A DNA stretch of 64,000 nt from CAVTZP01 sp963739245 (GCA_963739245.1 CAVTZP010000003.1:124001-188000), one strand, 5' to 3'. Shown: positions 1 through 9,050, numbered from the stretch's first letter. Translations and numbers: made by a program. Notes: a model not told the origin generated them from the letters alone.

Positions 1-1721
1 AGCGGCTCAAGTGATAAGCCATTGTCTTCAGACCAGAATGCCCAGCCATCGCTATTTCCGACCATGATAGTCTTATCATTACCATAGTCAGGTGATAGGG
101 CTATGGAGTTTAATGACTGGCTACCAGCTATTGCCCCCTCAGAGTAGCTCAAGCCGCTATTGGTGCTGTGGTAGACAAGACCGGTGTTGGTGCCGGCATC
201 GAAGCTGCCAATAAACAGGGTGGTATTATCAGCCACCACCCAGGTGTTAATCAGGAAGGGGATAGAGCGGCGGCCAAAGGTTTGGCCGTCATCTGTTGAC
301 TTCCATATTGCTGGATTGCCGTTACTGGTGCCAGCGATGAATACCACCTGGTTATCGCTACCGTATTGGGGGGGAAGCGCAACCCGGTCAATCCAATCCA
401 CATCGGCTAAGGCGCTCGTATAGACCCTTTCCCATGTTTTTCCGCCATCGAGGCTGCGCCACAGGCTGTCTTCTCCGCCAGAGGTGAGCATAAACAGGGT
501 TTCATCCTCGCTATAGGCAGGGGATGGAGCTAAGTCAACAAAATTACTAAGCGCGGTATCAATCAGGCTTAGCTGGTTCCAGGTAATGCCGCCGTCGGTG
601 GTATATGACAAGGCGCTTTCAGTGCCGCTGGTGGCAGCGTATACTATACGGCTATCAGCAAAATTTGCCGCCATGACGACATAAGTCTTGGATTGCCCGG
701 TTGGTGGTTTGGTGCTTCGCTGCCAGTTTCTGCCGCCGTCGCTGCTGAAATAAGCCTCGGCACTAGCCGCCGCCCCGGCGATGAGATTAGCCTTTTGAGT
801 ATCTCCGCTGACTGCCAGCCCGGTGACATCAACATTGCTCAGGTTGTAAGCGGCGCCGATATTAAGGTCGGTAACTGCCGAGTTTTCCACCCTATAAACG
901 TCACCCTTGTTCAACCCGCTATCAATAGCGACAAAATAGCTGGCAATTATGCTGGGGTCGTAACGCTCAGGGAAGGCAATGCTGGCTGATACCGGCACAA
1001 GGTTGTTGATTTTAACATTAGCTGTAGTTGCTCCCCAGCCGGCGCCACCAAAATTAGTGGTAATAAAGGTATTGGTTTCATCGCTGACCACAGCTATTAT
1101 TTGGCGGTCAGCCGGGTAATTTGGCGAGAAGGTTACAGCGTACGTGTCATAGTTGCCCAGGCTGGTGTCTGTCCAGGTGAAGAGGTCTGCTTCATCCAGA
1201 AGGTAGATGCCGCCGTACTCGCCGTTATCGGTGTCTTTAGTACCGACGACGATAATGTTGCTGTTTAGCCGGCTGACATCTAAGGAGGTGATTTTTATAT
1301 TGTTAGCCCCCGCCCCGCCCGGCGTTGGCAGGGCGGCGAATTTACTGACGCCGTCAACTGACTTATAGACCTGAGACGGGGTGGCGTAGTAAACAACATT
1401 ATCCGGGGCGGTGGCGATATCAACTATGGCATCCTTCACCTTGCCGATGGCTGACCAGCTGTAGCCTTGGTCTTTGGACTGATACAGGGTATAGGTCAGT
1501 CCTTCGCCGTAGGCATAAAGGGTGCCGTCGCTCGCCATGGTCAGGTGCTGGACATCTGCCCCTGAAGCCAGCACCCAGCCCCCCGCCTTGCCCTGGGTGG
1601 GGACATTGACCTTAGTCCATTTCACGGTATCCGGGTTGGCAAAGACCGGGGAGGTCAAGATGGGCAGTCCTAGTAGCAGCAGTCCCAGAGTCAAAGCTAC
1701 CACCTTTGCCATTTTTGCCAT
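1..1721 (-). CDS. Secreted Asp-box (BNR-like) beta-propeller protein, partial (runs off left edge)
   Basis: An open frame of 573 codons runs on the minus strand from 1721 to the window edge without a stop, so the C-terminus is missing. Residues 1-28 form a classical signal peptide (positive start, Leu-rich core, cleavage after PVFA). The mature part has repeated Asp-box motifs of the type S-x-D-x-G-x-x-W, for example SKDQGYSW, SSDGGRNW, TTDGGITW and SLDGGKTW, which mark beta-propeller blades of the BNR/sialidase-like fold. No catalytic sialidase residues can be assigned. It lies downstream of a related larger gene and is separated from it by an intrinsic terminator. The ATG at 1721 lacks an SD and sits about 8 nt after a good -10 box, so the mRNA may be leaderless. 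Likely a cell-surface or S-layer-type protein; the role is inferred from architecture only. Confidence 0.85.
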   Translation of the reverse strand, partial: MAKMAKVVALTLGLLLLGLPILTSPVFANPDTVKWTKVNVPTQGKAGGWVLASGADVQHLTMASDGTLYAYGEGLTYTLYQSKDQGYSWSAIGKVKDAIVDIATAPDNVVYYATPSQVYKSVDGVSKFAALPTPGGAGANNIKITSLDVSRLNSNIIVVGTKDTDNGEYGGIYLLDEADLFTWTDTSLGNYDTYAVTFSPNYPADRQIIAVVSDETNTFITTNFGGAGWGATTANVKINNLVPVSASIAFPERYDPSIIASYFVAIDSGLNKGDVYRVENSAVTDLNIGAAYNLSNVDVTGLAVSGDTQKANLIAGAAASAEAYFSSDGGRNWQRSTKPPTGQSKTYVVMAANFADSRIVYAATSGTESALSYTTDGGITWNQLSLIDTALSNFVDLAPSPAYSEDETLFMLTSGGEDSLWRSLDGGKTWERVYTSALADVDWIDRVALPPQYGSDNQVVFIAGTSNGNPAIWKSTDDGQTFGRRSIPFLINTWVVADNTTLFIGSFDAGTNTGLVYHSTNSGLSYSEGAIAGSQSLNSIALSPDYGNDKTIMVGNSDGWAFWSEDNGLSLEP

Positions 1722-1729
1722 GTGGCAAA

Positions 1730-1758
1730 ATTCTACCCCTGCTCTGGCTTGAAGTCAA
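1730..1758 (-). promoter_or_regulatory. sigma70-type promoter, probably giving a leaderless mRNA
   Basis: On the minus strand TTGACT (1758-1753), a 17-nt spacer and TAGAAT (1735-1730) form a good sigma70-like promoter. Only 8 nt separate the -10 box from the ATG at 1721, which places the expected transcription start at or next to the start codon. No SD is present between them. Confidence 0.55.
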
Positions 1759-1773
1759 TAGGTCTCTGAAGGG

Positions 1774-1807
1774 AAAAAGAGGAGCCCCCCGCTTAGCGGG
1801 GGGCTCC
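1774..1807 (-). terminator. Intrinsic terminator between the two surface-protein genes
   Basis: A perfect 12-bp stem (1781-1792 with 1796-1807) with a 3-nt loop is followed on the minus strand by a T-run (complement of 1774-1778). It lies 33 nt after the stop of the 1840-4962 gene and so ends that transcript. Confidence 0.85.
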
Positions 1808-1839
1808 AAGGTATCGACTTGGGTGTTACCCTTTACTCT

Positions 1840-4800
1840 TTAGGTTGTTCTCCGGGTGGTGAAGATAAGGGCAATCACTACAATCACCAGGATTGCGCCG
1901 ATAATGACTACTGCCCAAATCCAAGCTGGGCTTATCTCTTGTACTGGAGTCACAATCGGTTCGGGCATCGTGGTGAAGGTGCCGAAAGCCTGTGGGCCAG
2001 TGGAAGGTGCTGTTACCTTGACTGCCCAGAAGTAGTCCTTGCCGTAATCCAGCGTAATCGGACCATAAGCCGGTGAGTTTACGGTCTCAGAAACTACAAC
2101 CTGAGTCAAAGCGGAGTCAGTAGCCAGTATGAAGGAGTAAGCGGTAGCCTTAGGCTGTGGTGTCCAGCTAAAGGCAACCCCTGGGTTAACATTGTCAGCC
2201 CCAGGCTGAGGACCGAGCAGGGTAGGACCGATATTCGGTGCCTGTACTGGTACTCCGGCCTCAATAGAGAACTCCATTATATTGACGTCAGCAGGTGCAA
2301 ACGGGCTACTGATGGCATCAGCAGTAACCTGCTCCGTGGCGTAAACACGGACGTAGTAGGTACCACCGACCAACTGTCCCTGAGCCACGGTCCACGATGG
2401 GGCTAAAGCGAAGGGTGGAACATACGCGGTGGCGAGGAATCCAGGAACAGCACTCGCAGGAGCGGCGAGGGCTAGCTGACTGCATCCCGGGTCAGTGTAG
2501 ATTGCCGCAGCGTAGCCAAAGGCGTTGGAAGGCTCATTCCAGCTTATGACGAAGGCAGTATTGTAGCCGCTAGACGGGTCATTGGCGACAGAAGCCGGTA
2601 CCGTCACGTCTACCTTTGCCTTAGCCATGCTATCGTCGTAAGCCAGCAGTGTGCCTACGGTGTTAACGGCATACAGCCAGACATCGGAGTCAACGCCCGC
2701 TACCCTCAGTGAGCTAGGCACCTGACCGAAGTTAGCAGCAGCCAGGGTGGCTACCGGTATGCTCATGGTCTGGAAGAGCAGCCCGGCAACGTTGGGTATG
2801 GTGGGATAGAGGCTTCGGTTAACACCGCTACCCGGGCCTGCGGTATTCCAGGCGCCATAGAGCGTGCCACAGTACATGGCAAGACCGGTCGTGTTGCCGG
2901 CGATGGCATTGATTTGCTCCCAGGAAGAGCTGGTGCCGAAGATGTAGCGGGAGATGCCCTCGGTTGCGGTAAAGCTGCCGGCATAGATGGTGCTGTTGGT
3001 GGCATAGTCTTTATCAGCCACAACCTGCATCGCGCCGGTAGCATTGAAGTTCAGGAGGGGTATCCAGCTGGCATTGGCGTTGAGTGACAGGGCAATACCG
3101 CCGGTCGCACCGCCGACCACAACGGTACCAGCTACTGGCGTATATGGGTAGCTGGGCGCCATGGCGATGGTGTTAAGATTTTGACCGAGGGGCGGGGTTA
3201 CTGGTAATCCCCAGTTCCAGCCACCACTGGTGCTCTTCCACACCGTGGCGGCGGCGCCGCCAATCATGTACAGGACATCCTTGCTCTCAACGGCGATATC
3301 CTGCACCCCGGTCGCCGAGGCTGCGGTCATGTTAGCCCATATCTGCCCGTTGTCAGTGGACCTTAGGATGCGGGTACCAAATGGTGGGCCTACCAAGTCG
3401 CGATCAGCCCAGTAGAAGGCATCGTTGTCCGGGCTGATGCGGATAATGTCGCTAGCACCGGTGAATTGGGCCGCAATTTGCAAAGCAACCCGATCCCAGG
3501 CGCCAACGGCTGGTGTTGGTCCGGGGCAGCGCCACAGGCTGTGGTCAGGTACGGCATCTCGAGTGGACAAGAACAGGAATTTGCCATCAGGTGACGGCAT
3601 GACATCCCCGAGGGTGGTGAGGGCGGTGTTAATCCAGGATATGCCGTTGAAGCTCAAGCCGCCGTCCGCTGATTTGGAGAATGCAGCCTCTCCAGCAGCA
3701 TCAGTGCAGCCAGCATAGACGACCTTGCTGGCGGCAAAGTCGGGAGACACTGCCACTCTAGTGTTGTTACCTGCGGCTGCTGTATTCACCGTCGGTGGTT
3801 TGAAGCTGAACCCCCAAGTGGGTGCTCCAGCCGTCGGGTTAGCGGTGAACCATATCGTGTTGGAAGCGTAAGCACCAGCGAACAGGGTGCCCGCAGCAAC
3901 CGTGCCCGAGTAAGACAGGCTCTGGATTTGGACGGTAGGTAGAATATCCAGTTTCCTCGGGGCGTTGAAGTCAACGCGGAAGACATCATCGGCTACGCCA
4001 GCAAGGGTCTGCGATGTCCAGCCAACGAAAGACCGGAAGCCGACCGGGCTGGTGGCATCAAAGTCAAACGGCAATACTACCGATGACGAGATAATCTCGG
4101 CACTGAGAGCACCACCGCCAGCACTCTCGGCTGGGGAGTCGTAGGTGAGGGTGTCCATGTTTACCGGCGTTGGTGCAATCGTGACCGGGCCGGCTATCGG
4201 GCTGGCGTTTATGGCAATCAGCCATGTGTCGCCAGCTGTGCCTAGCTCGGGATTGGAGGCGCCAACGTTGTCAGAGCCGACGGCAACGATGGCCCACTGG
4301 CCGAACCAGTTGGCCGCCATCGTCAGTGAGGTAAAGTCATAGATAGTAAGGCCGGCACCGCCGGATTCATTAACCCAGGCGTTAGAGACGCCTATCATCC
4401 AGACATCACCAAAGGTGCCAGCGGCGGGGTCGAGGGTGCATACTGCGTATTCCCTGTTGAGCAGGGCGGTGGCGTCGGCTGGGCCGACGGCTACGCCAGT
4501 AATGACCTCAGTCGCTAGTGTGCCGACAAAAGCCAGGTTTGCCCAGGTGGCGCCGCCGTTAGTTGATATGTAGAGTGTATCAGGAGCGGTACTTTGGTCA
4601 ACTACAGCTACCACCTCGGGGTTATCCGGCGCGACGGCAACCAGGTCCGCGCTAGCGCCAGCGTATGAGCCTAGCACGGTGAAGGTGCGCCCGCCATTGT
4701 CCGACCTGGCTACTCGGTTAATACCAGCGGTGGTATCCACCAGATAGATGGTCTTGCCATTTGAAGCAACGACAAAATCGGTGATATTACCACCGGCAAC

Positions 4801-4962
4801 TAGCACAGAGCCAGCCGGCGTGGGTAGGGGCATGGCGTTCCACTGGTTGGGAAGAAAGGCTTGTGCCTCTGCCTTCTGTGAGGGCATTAAGGCAAAGCCC
4901 AAACTGAAGACCAGCATAACTGCCAGGCCTACTCCTAGTATTTTAGCTATTTTTGTTTTCAT
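1840..4962 (-). CDS. Putative S-layer-like Asp-box beta-propeller protein with C-terminal membrane anchor
   Basis: About 1040 residues. The ATG at 4962 begins a signal peptide of about 33 residues ending in AEA; an upstream in-frame TTG at 4986 overlaps the SD (AAGGAGG, 4977-4983) and is therefore unlikely to be the start. The mature protein has many Asp-box repeats (SDNGGRTF, STNGGATW, SADGGLSF, STDNGQIW), then an Ig/fibronectin-like region near residues 800-1000 with SFILATDSALTQ-type strands. A single C-terminal transmembrane helix ends in the basic tail TTRRTT. Abundant surface proteins with Asp-box repeats are known from Dehalococcoides and are proposed S-layer components, so an S-layer or cell-envelope role is plausible. 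The strong promoter, long leader and own terminator suggest high expression. Paralogous in architecture to the gene at 1-1721. Confidence 0.85.
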   Translation of the reverse strand: MKTKIAKILGVGLAVMLVFSLGFALMPSQKAEAQAFLPNQWNAMPLPTPAGSVLVAGGNITDFVVASNGKTIYLVDTTAGINRVARSDNGGRTFTVLGSYAGASADLVAVAPDNPEVVAVVDQSTAPDTLYISTNGGATWANLAFVGTLATEVITGVAVGPADATALLNREYAVCTLDPAAGTFGDVWMIGVSNAWVNESGGAGLTIYDFTSLTMAANWFGQWAIVAVGSDNVGASNPELGTAGDTWLIAINASPIAGPVTIAPTPVNMDTLTYDSPAESAGGGALSAEIISSSVVLPFDFDATSPVGFRSFVGWTSQTLAGVADDVFRVDFNAPRKLDILPTVQIQSLSYSGTVAAGTLFAGAYASNTIWFTANPTAGAPTWGFSFKPPTVNTAAAGNNTRVAVSPDFAASKVVYAGCTDAAGEAAFSKSADGGLSFNGISWINTALTTLGDVMPSPDGKFLFLSTRDAVPDHSLWRCPGPTPAVGAWDRVALQIAAQFTGASDIIRISPDNDAFYWADRDLVGPPFGTRILRSTDNGQIWANMTAASATGVQDIAVESKDVLYMIGGAAATVWKSTSGGWNWGLPVTPPLGQNLNTIAMAPSYPYTPVAGTVVVGGATGGIALSLNANASWIPLLNFNATGAMQVVADKDYATNSTIYAGSFTATEGISRYIFGTSSSWEQINAIAGNTTGLAMYCGTLYGAWNTAGPGSGVNRSLYPTIPNVAGLLFQTMSIPVATLAAANFGQVPSSLRVAGVDSDVWLYAVNTVGTLLAYDDSMAKAKVDVTVPASVANDPSSGYNTAFVISWNEPSNAFGYAAAIYTDPGCSQLALAAPASAVPGFLATAYVPPFALAPSWTVAQGQLVGGTYYVRVYATEQVTADAISSPFAPADVNIMEFSIEAGVPVQAPNIGPTLLGPQPGADNVNPGVAFSWTPQPKATAYSFILATDSALTQVVVSETVNSPAYGPITLDYGKDYFWAVKVTAPSTGPQAFGTFTTMPEPIVTPVQEISPAWIWAVVIIGAILVIVVIALIFTTRRTT

Positions 4963-5089
4963 CGACTTTTTGTTATCCTCCTTCAAGGATTATGTCCCCA
5001 CAAAAAACTAAGAGCACAAAACACACCCTAAAAAAATTAAGAGCACAAAAATACCCTCTTTGTGGAGACCAGGTTATTTTGGGTTTCAG

Positions 5090-5128
5090 CTAGATTTTAT
5101 TTCGCTCCCCCTTTCGGGTCCTGTCCAT
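5090..5128 (-). CDS. 12-codon leader mini-ORF with near-perfect SD in the S-layer-like gene's 5' UTR
   Basis: Within the leader of the 1840-4962 gene, ATG at 5128 is preceded by AAAGGAGGTGATG (complement of 5131-5143), almost the full complement of the 16S 3' end. It opens a 12-codon frame (MDRTRKGERNKI) ending in TAG at 5092-5090. The peptide is highly basic. It ends about 125 nt before the main start codon. It could be a regulatory leader peptide or a ribosome-docking site that stabilises the mRNA; no protein family applies. Confidence 0.4.
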   Translation of the reverse strand: MDRTRKGERNKI

Positions 5129-5177
5129 AACATCACCTCCTTTACCAAGTATGTGCACCTTATCGATGCTACTATCC

Positions 5178-5206
5178 ACTATAATCACAATTTTCTTATT
5201 TGTCAA
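5178..5206 (-). promoter_or_regulatory. Near-consensus sigma70 promoter of the S-layer-like gene
   Basis: On the minus strand TTGACA (5206-5201), a 17-nt spacer and TATAGT (5183-5178). The predicted start near 5170 leaves a 5' UTR of roughly 200 nt before the ATG at 4962. The leader (4987-5170) also contains two near copies of an A-rich element around AAGAGCACAAAA (near 5010 and 5040). Confidence 0.7.
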
Positions 5207-5242
5207 GTCCCGTTCCTATCTATCAACCTCTCCCCTTTTTCG

Positions 5243-5321
5243 GGGAGAAATTTCTAAATCCTAATATCTAAACTCTAAACAGGCACGAATTATGTCATTT
5301 AGTATTTCGGATTTCGTGCTT
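5243..5321 (+). repeat. 79-bp dispersed repeat, copy 1 (inverted copy at 60781-60859)
   Basis: This stretch matches the reverse complement of 60781-60859 over 79 bp with about 4 differences, all inside one 6-nt block. It contains the inverted arms GCACGAA and TTCGTGC and an AT-rich flank with TAAATCCTAATATCTAAAC. It sits directly downstream of rho. Both copies are intergenic, so it looks like a miniature dispersed element or REP-like sequence. Confidence 0.8.
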
Positions 5322-5334
5322 AGTGCTTTCCTCA

Positions 5335-6597
5335 CTAGGTTTCCTTGGTCAGGTTAGCCAGGAACTCGGCATTGGTCTTGGTTTTGCGCAGGCGGTCAAT
5401 GACGCGATCGGTGGTCTCGGTGAAGTTAGTGGTGTCATTGGCAATCATGGAGACCATGCGCCGCAGCAGCCAGACCTGCTTTACCGTCTCCTCGCCCAGA
5501 AGTAGCTCCTCGCGCCTGGTGCCGCTGCGCTGGATATCCATTGCCGGGAAGATTCGCCGCTCGGCAAGTCGGCGGTCAAGGTGGAGCTCCATATTCCCTG
5601 TCCCCTTGAACTCCTCGTAGATAACCTCATCCATACGGCTGCCGGTATCAATAAGGCAGGTAGCGATGATGGTCAGGCTGCCGCCCTCGGCGGTATTGCG
5701 GGCCGCGCCGAAGAAGTGCTTGGCGGGGTAGATGGCGGCGGGGTCAATGCCGCCGGAAAGGGTGCGGCCGCTGGGTGGCACCGCCAGGTTATAGGAGCGG
5801 GTGAGGCGGGTAATGCCGTCAAGGAGGATGACCACATCCTTGCCCGTCTCCACCAGTCGCTTGGCTCTCTCCAGCGCCAGCTCAGCGACGCGGGTGTGGT
5901 TCTCCACCGGCTCGTCAAAGGTGGCGGATATCACCTCACCCTTGGTCGAGCGCTTCATATCGGTAACCTCCTCCGGTCGCTCGCCGATGAGGCAGACCAT
6001 AAGCATGATATCGTTATAGTTAGTGGTGATGGCGTTGGCGATGGATTTTAGGAGGATGGTTTTGCCGGCTTTAGGCGGTGATACAATCAAGCCCCTTTGC
6101 CCCCGCCCGATGGGGGCAATGAGGTTGATAAGCCGGGTGGAAAGCTCCTCGGGGTTAATCTCAAGGTTAATTAGTTTATCGGGGAAGGTGGGGGTGAGTG
6201 AGCCGAAGGTGGGGCGGCTCTTGGCAAGCTCCGGGTCGGTGCCGTTGACGGCCTCAACCCTGACCAGTCCGTAGTATTTTTCACCCTCCTTGGGTGGTCT
6301 GCCCTGACCGGCGACGGTATCGCCGTTGCGCAGACCGAAGCGGCGGATTTGGGACTGGGAAACATAGACATCAGCCGAGCTGGGCAGGAGGCTATCCTGC
6401 CTCAGGAATCCGTAGCCCTCCGAGGTAATCTCCAGGATGCCGCCGCAGAAGACATAGCCCTGTTGCTCGGCGTATGCCTGGAGCAGACGCATGATGAGCT
6501 CCTGCTTCTTGAGGTTGGTATAGCTGGTGACGCCCATCTCCTTGGCTAGCTCAAGCAGCTCCTCCCGACTTTTAGTTTCAAGTTCGCTAATGTTCAT
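5335..6597 (-). CDS. rho: Transcription termination factor Rho
   Basis: 420 residues, the usual size. An N-terminal Rho-N helical domain (SREELLELAKEMGV) is followed by the RNA-binding cold-shock-like domain (GGILEITSEGYGFLR, about residues 53-67). The RecA-like ATPase core has Walker A SPPKAGKTILLK, Walker B VVILLDGITR, the Q-loop region PSGRTLSGGIDP and the R-loop with KGTGNMELHLDR. Rho is a hexameric RNA helicase that terminates transcription. It is the third gene of a pyrG-fsa-rho operon, 17 nt after fsa; AGAGG lies 8 nt before the ATG. Nothing unusual in the sequence. Confidence 0.97.
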   Translation of the reverse strand: MNISELETKSREELLELAKEMGVTSYTNLKKQELIMRLLQAYAEQQGYVFCGGILEITSEGYGFLRQDSLLPSSADVYVSQSQIRRFGLRNGDTVAGQGRPPKEGEKYYGLVRVEAVNGTDPELAKSRPTFGSLTPTFPDKLINLEINPEELSTRLINLIAPIGRGQRGLIVSPPKAGKTILLKSIANAITTNYNDIMLMVCLIGERPEEVTDMKRSTKGEVISATFDEPVENHTRVAELALERAKRLVETGKDVVILLDGITRLTRSYNLAVPPSGRTLSGGIDPAAIYPAKHFFGAARNTAEGGSLTIIATCLIDTGSRMDEVIYEEFKGTGNMELHLDRRLAERRIFPAMDIQRSGTRREELLLGEETVKQVWLLRRMVSMIANDTTNFTETTDRVIDRLRKTKTNAEFLANLTKET

Positions 6598-6614
6598 GGT
6601 GAAACCTCTATGAT

Positions 6615-7271
6615 TTATTTTTCTCGCTTTGAGACGGCTTGCCAGTCGCTAAGGAAGCGAGCCACGCCGGCATCAGTTAGCGGGTGTTGTATCATCTGCA
6701 TCAGGACGCTATAGGGAACGGTGGCAATATGAGCCCCGGCCTTGGCTGCCGCCACGCAGTGCTCGGGATGACGAATGCTGGCGGCAATCACCTCGGCGGG
6801 AAATTTATAATGGGCAAAGACATCAACTATATCCTTGACTAGTTCCATGCCGTTGTGCCCGGCGTCATCCAGCCGGCCGACAAATGGGCTGACATAAGCG
6901 GCACCAGCCAGCGCTCCGAGGAGGGCCTGATTTAATGAGAAGCACAGGGTGAAGTTTACTTTTATATTCTGCTTGGCCAGGGCTGAGGTTACCTCAAGAC
7001 CTTCGCTCGTCGCCGGTATCTTGATTACAACGTTGGTCGCCCATTTTGCCATTTGCCTTGCCTGCTCAATCATTGGCTTGACCCCTTGAACCAGCACCTC
7101 AACCGAGACCGGTCCGGGGATAATAGTGCAGATCTCCTTGACCGTGGCCTCATAATCAGCCGTTCTTTCTTTAGACACCAGGGTGGGGTTGGTGGTAATC
7201 CCGCTGATGATTCCCAGCCTGGCGGCTTGCCTGATTTGGTCAATATTGGCGGTATCCAGAAAGATTCTCAA
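6615..7271 (-). CDS. fsa: Fructose-6-phosphate aldolase / transaldolase-like protein
   Basis: 218 residues, typical of the short single-domain transaldolase (TalC/FSA) subfamily. It starts MRIFLDTAN with the conserved Asp, has the SGITTNPT motif (about residues 23-30), and the Schiff-base lysine is K84 in VVIKIPAT. The family either catalyses the transaldolase reaction of the pentose phosphate pathway or cleaves fructose 6-phosphate; sequence alone does not separate the two. The start lies 1 nt after the pyrG stop, so the two genes are translationally coupled. Confidence 0.93.
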   Translation of the reverse strand: MRIFLDTANIDQIRQAARLGIISGITTNPTLVSKERTADYEATVKEICTIIPGPVSVEVLVQGVKPMIEQARQMAKWATNVVIKIPATSEGLEVTSALAKQNIKVNFTLCFSLNQALLGALAGAAYVSPFVGRLDDAGHNGMELVKDIVDVFAHYKFPAEVIAASIRHPEHCVAAAKAGAHIATVPYSVLMQMIQHPLTDAGVARFLSDWQAVSKREK

Positions 7272-7272
7272 T

Positions 7273-8916
7273 TTACACCTCTGAAGGGGAAAGGGGCAGC
7301 GGTGGCTGAGCCCCTTCCCGTAATATATCCTTAGCCACCCCGATAAAGTCGCGGAAAAGGGGATTGGGGCGGCCGGGGCGGGAGGTAAATTCAGGGTGAA
7401 ACTGGCTGGCTACCAGCCACGGGTGGTCAGCCAGTTCGCAGACCTCAACCAATCTGCCGTCGGGGGATAGCCCGCTGAACACCATCCCTGCCTTCTCCAG
7501 CTGTTTGCGGTATTTATTATTAAATTCATAACGATGCCTATGGCGCTCGTAGACCAGGCTCTGCCCGTAGGCAGTAGCGGCACGGCTGCCGTCAACTAGT
7601 TGGCATGGGTAGTTGCCCAGGCGCATGGTGCCACCCTTGGCTTCTTTATCCCTCTGGTCGGGGAGGAGGTCAATGACGGGATAGGGGGTATTGGCATTAA
7701 ACTCGGTGGAGTTGGGCTCGGTTGAGCCAAAGGCATATCGGGCAAACTCAATGACCATGACCTGCATCCCCAGGCACAGCCCGAGGTAGGGGATTTTATT
7801 CTCGCGGGCGTAGGTTGCTGCCTTTATCATGCCCTCTATCCCTCTAATGCCGAAGCCGCCAGGGACGATAATACCCTGGGCTGAGCGCAATACAGAATAG
7901 TCCCCGTCGGTTTCCAGAGACTCTGATGGGACCCAGCGAAGGGCAATATCTTTGCCATGATATAGGGCGGCGTGCTGTAGCGCCTCCCTGACGGAGAAGT
8001 AGGCATCCTTTAGTTCAACATATTTTCCCACCAGGGCGATATTAACTGGCTCACGGGGGGTTTTAATAAGATTGACCAGTTCCTGCCACTGCCTCAGGTC
8101 TGACTGGTGAGCACCGAGTCCGAGCTTGTCTATGATTAATTGTCCCAATCCTTCCGCCTCCAGGACGAGCGGTACCTCGTAAATCGTAGATACCGTGGGC
8201 ATGGGGATGACTGCCCTTCGTTCCACATCACAGAACAGTGATATTTTATTTCTTACCTCTTGCGAGATGGGGTAATCGCTCCGGCAGACGATAATATCGG
8301 GCTGAATACCGATACGGCGCAGCTCATTAACGCTGTGCTGGGTTGGTTTGGTCTTTACCTCCTGAGTGGAATTGAGGTGGGGGAGGAGGGTAACATGGAC
8401 ATAGAGCACATTATCCCGTCCCACATCGTTGCGCATCTGTCTGATAGCCTCCAGGAAGGGCTGTCCCTCAATATCGCCTACGGTGCCGCCGACCTCGATA
8501 ATAACCACCTCGGCCTTTGATTTCTCCGCCAATTGCTTGAAGCGGTCCTTTATCTCGGTGGTGACATGAGGTACCACCTGTATCGTTCCTCCCAGGAAGT
8601 CGCCCCGCCTCTCCTTGGCGATAACGGCGCTATAGATTTGACCTGAGGTAACGCTTGATTCGGCAGTGAGGTTAATATCAATGAAGCGCTCGTAGTTGCC
8701 CAAATCAAGGTCAGTCTCAGCACCATCCTGGGTGACAAACACCTCACCATGCTGATAGGGGGACATTGTCCCTGGGTCGACATTGAGGTAAGGGTCTAAC
8801 TTTTGCACTGACACGGCAATCTGGCGGCTCTTTAAGATAGTACCGATGGAAGCGACAGTGATACCCTTTCCAACTGAGCTAACTACACCACCGGTAACAA
8901 AGATATACTTTGACAT
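7273..8916 (-). CDS. pyrG: CTP synthase
   Basis: 547 residues. The N-terminal amidoligase domain begins KYIFVTGGVVSSVGKG (P-loop-like) and contains VEVGGTVGD-type metal-binding residues (IIEVGGTVGDIEG). The C-terminal class I glutamine amidotransferase domain has the nucleophile Cys in GLCLGMQ and the His-Glu pair in SQFHPEF. It converts UTP, ATP and glutamine to CTP in the cytoplasm. First gene of the pyrG-fsa-rho operon behind a consensus promoter at 8983-9011. The leader shows no obvious attenuator. Confidence 0.97.
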   Translation of the reverse strand: MSKYIFVTGGVVSSVGKGITVASIGTILKSRQIAVSVQKLDPYLNVDPGTMSPYQHGEVFVTQDGAETDLDLGNYERFIDINLTAESSVTSGQIYSAVIAKERRGDFLGGTIQVVPHVTTEIKDRFKQLAEKSKAEVVIIEVGGTVGDIEGQPFLEAIRQMRNDVGRDNVLYVHVTLLPHLNSTQEVKTKPTQHSVNELRRIGIQPDIIVCRSDYPISQEVRNKISLFCDVERRAVIPMPTVSTIYEVPLVLEAEGLGQLIIDKLGLGAHQSDLRQWQELVNLIKTPREPVNIALVGKYVELKDAYFSVREALQHAALYHGKDIALRWVPSESLETDGDYSVLRSAQGIIVPGGFGIRGIEGMIKAATYARENKIPYLGLCLGMQVMVIEFARYAFGSTEPNSTEFNANTPYPVIDLLPDQRDKEAKGGTMRLGNYPCQLVDGSRAATAYGQSLVYERHRHRYEFNNKYRKQLEKAGMVFSGLSPDGRLVEVCELADHPWLVASQFHPEFTSRPGRPNPLFRDFIGVAKDILREGAQPPLPLSPSEV

Positions 8917-8982
8917 CTGGGGAAACCAAACCTAGGAATCTAATCCGAAAGCAACATTGGATAAAGCGGCAGGTTTTTATAT

Positions 8983-9011
8983 ATTATAATCGGCTAAGTA
9001 GTAGTTGTCAA
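8983..9011 (-). promoter_or_regulatory. Consensus sigma70 promoter of pyrG-fsa-rho
   Basis: TTGACA (9011-9006), a 17-nt spacer and TATAAT (8988-8983) on the minus strand are a perfect match to the sigma70 consensus. The predicted leader before the pyrG ATG at 8916 is about 60 nt. The divergent Nudix gene starts 40 nt on the other side. Confidence 0.85.
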
Positions 9012-9050
9012 GTTTGTATTGGCCAGAGGGGTGGTGCTATTATTATAGCT

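Noticed and set aside
4963..4986. TTG start of the S-layer-like protein at 4986
   Set aside because: It would place the gene's own SD inside its coding sequence; the ATG at 4962 keeps the SD upstream and gives a clean signal peptide.
5581..6051. 156-codon frame antisense to rho
   Set aside because: Gly/Ala/Val-rich low-complexity translation, entirely inside rho, with no SD.
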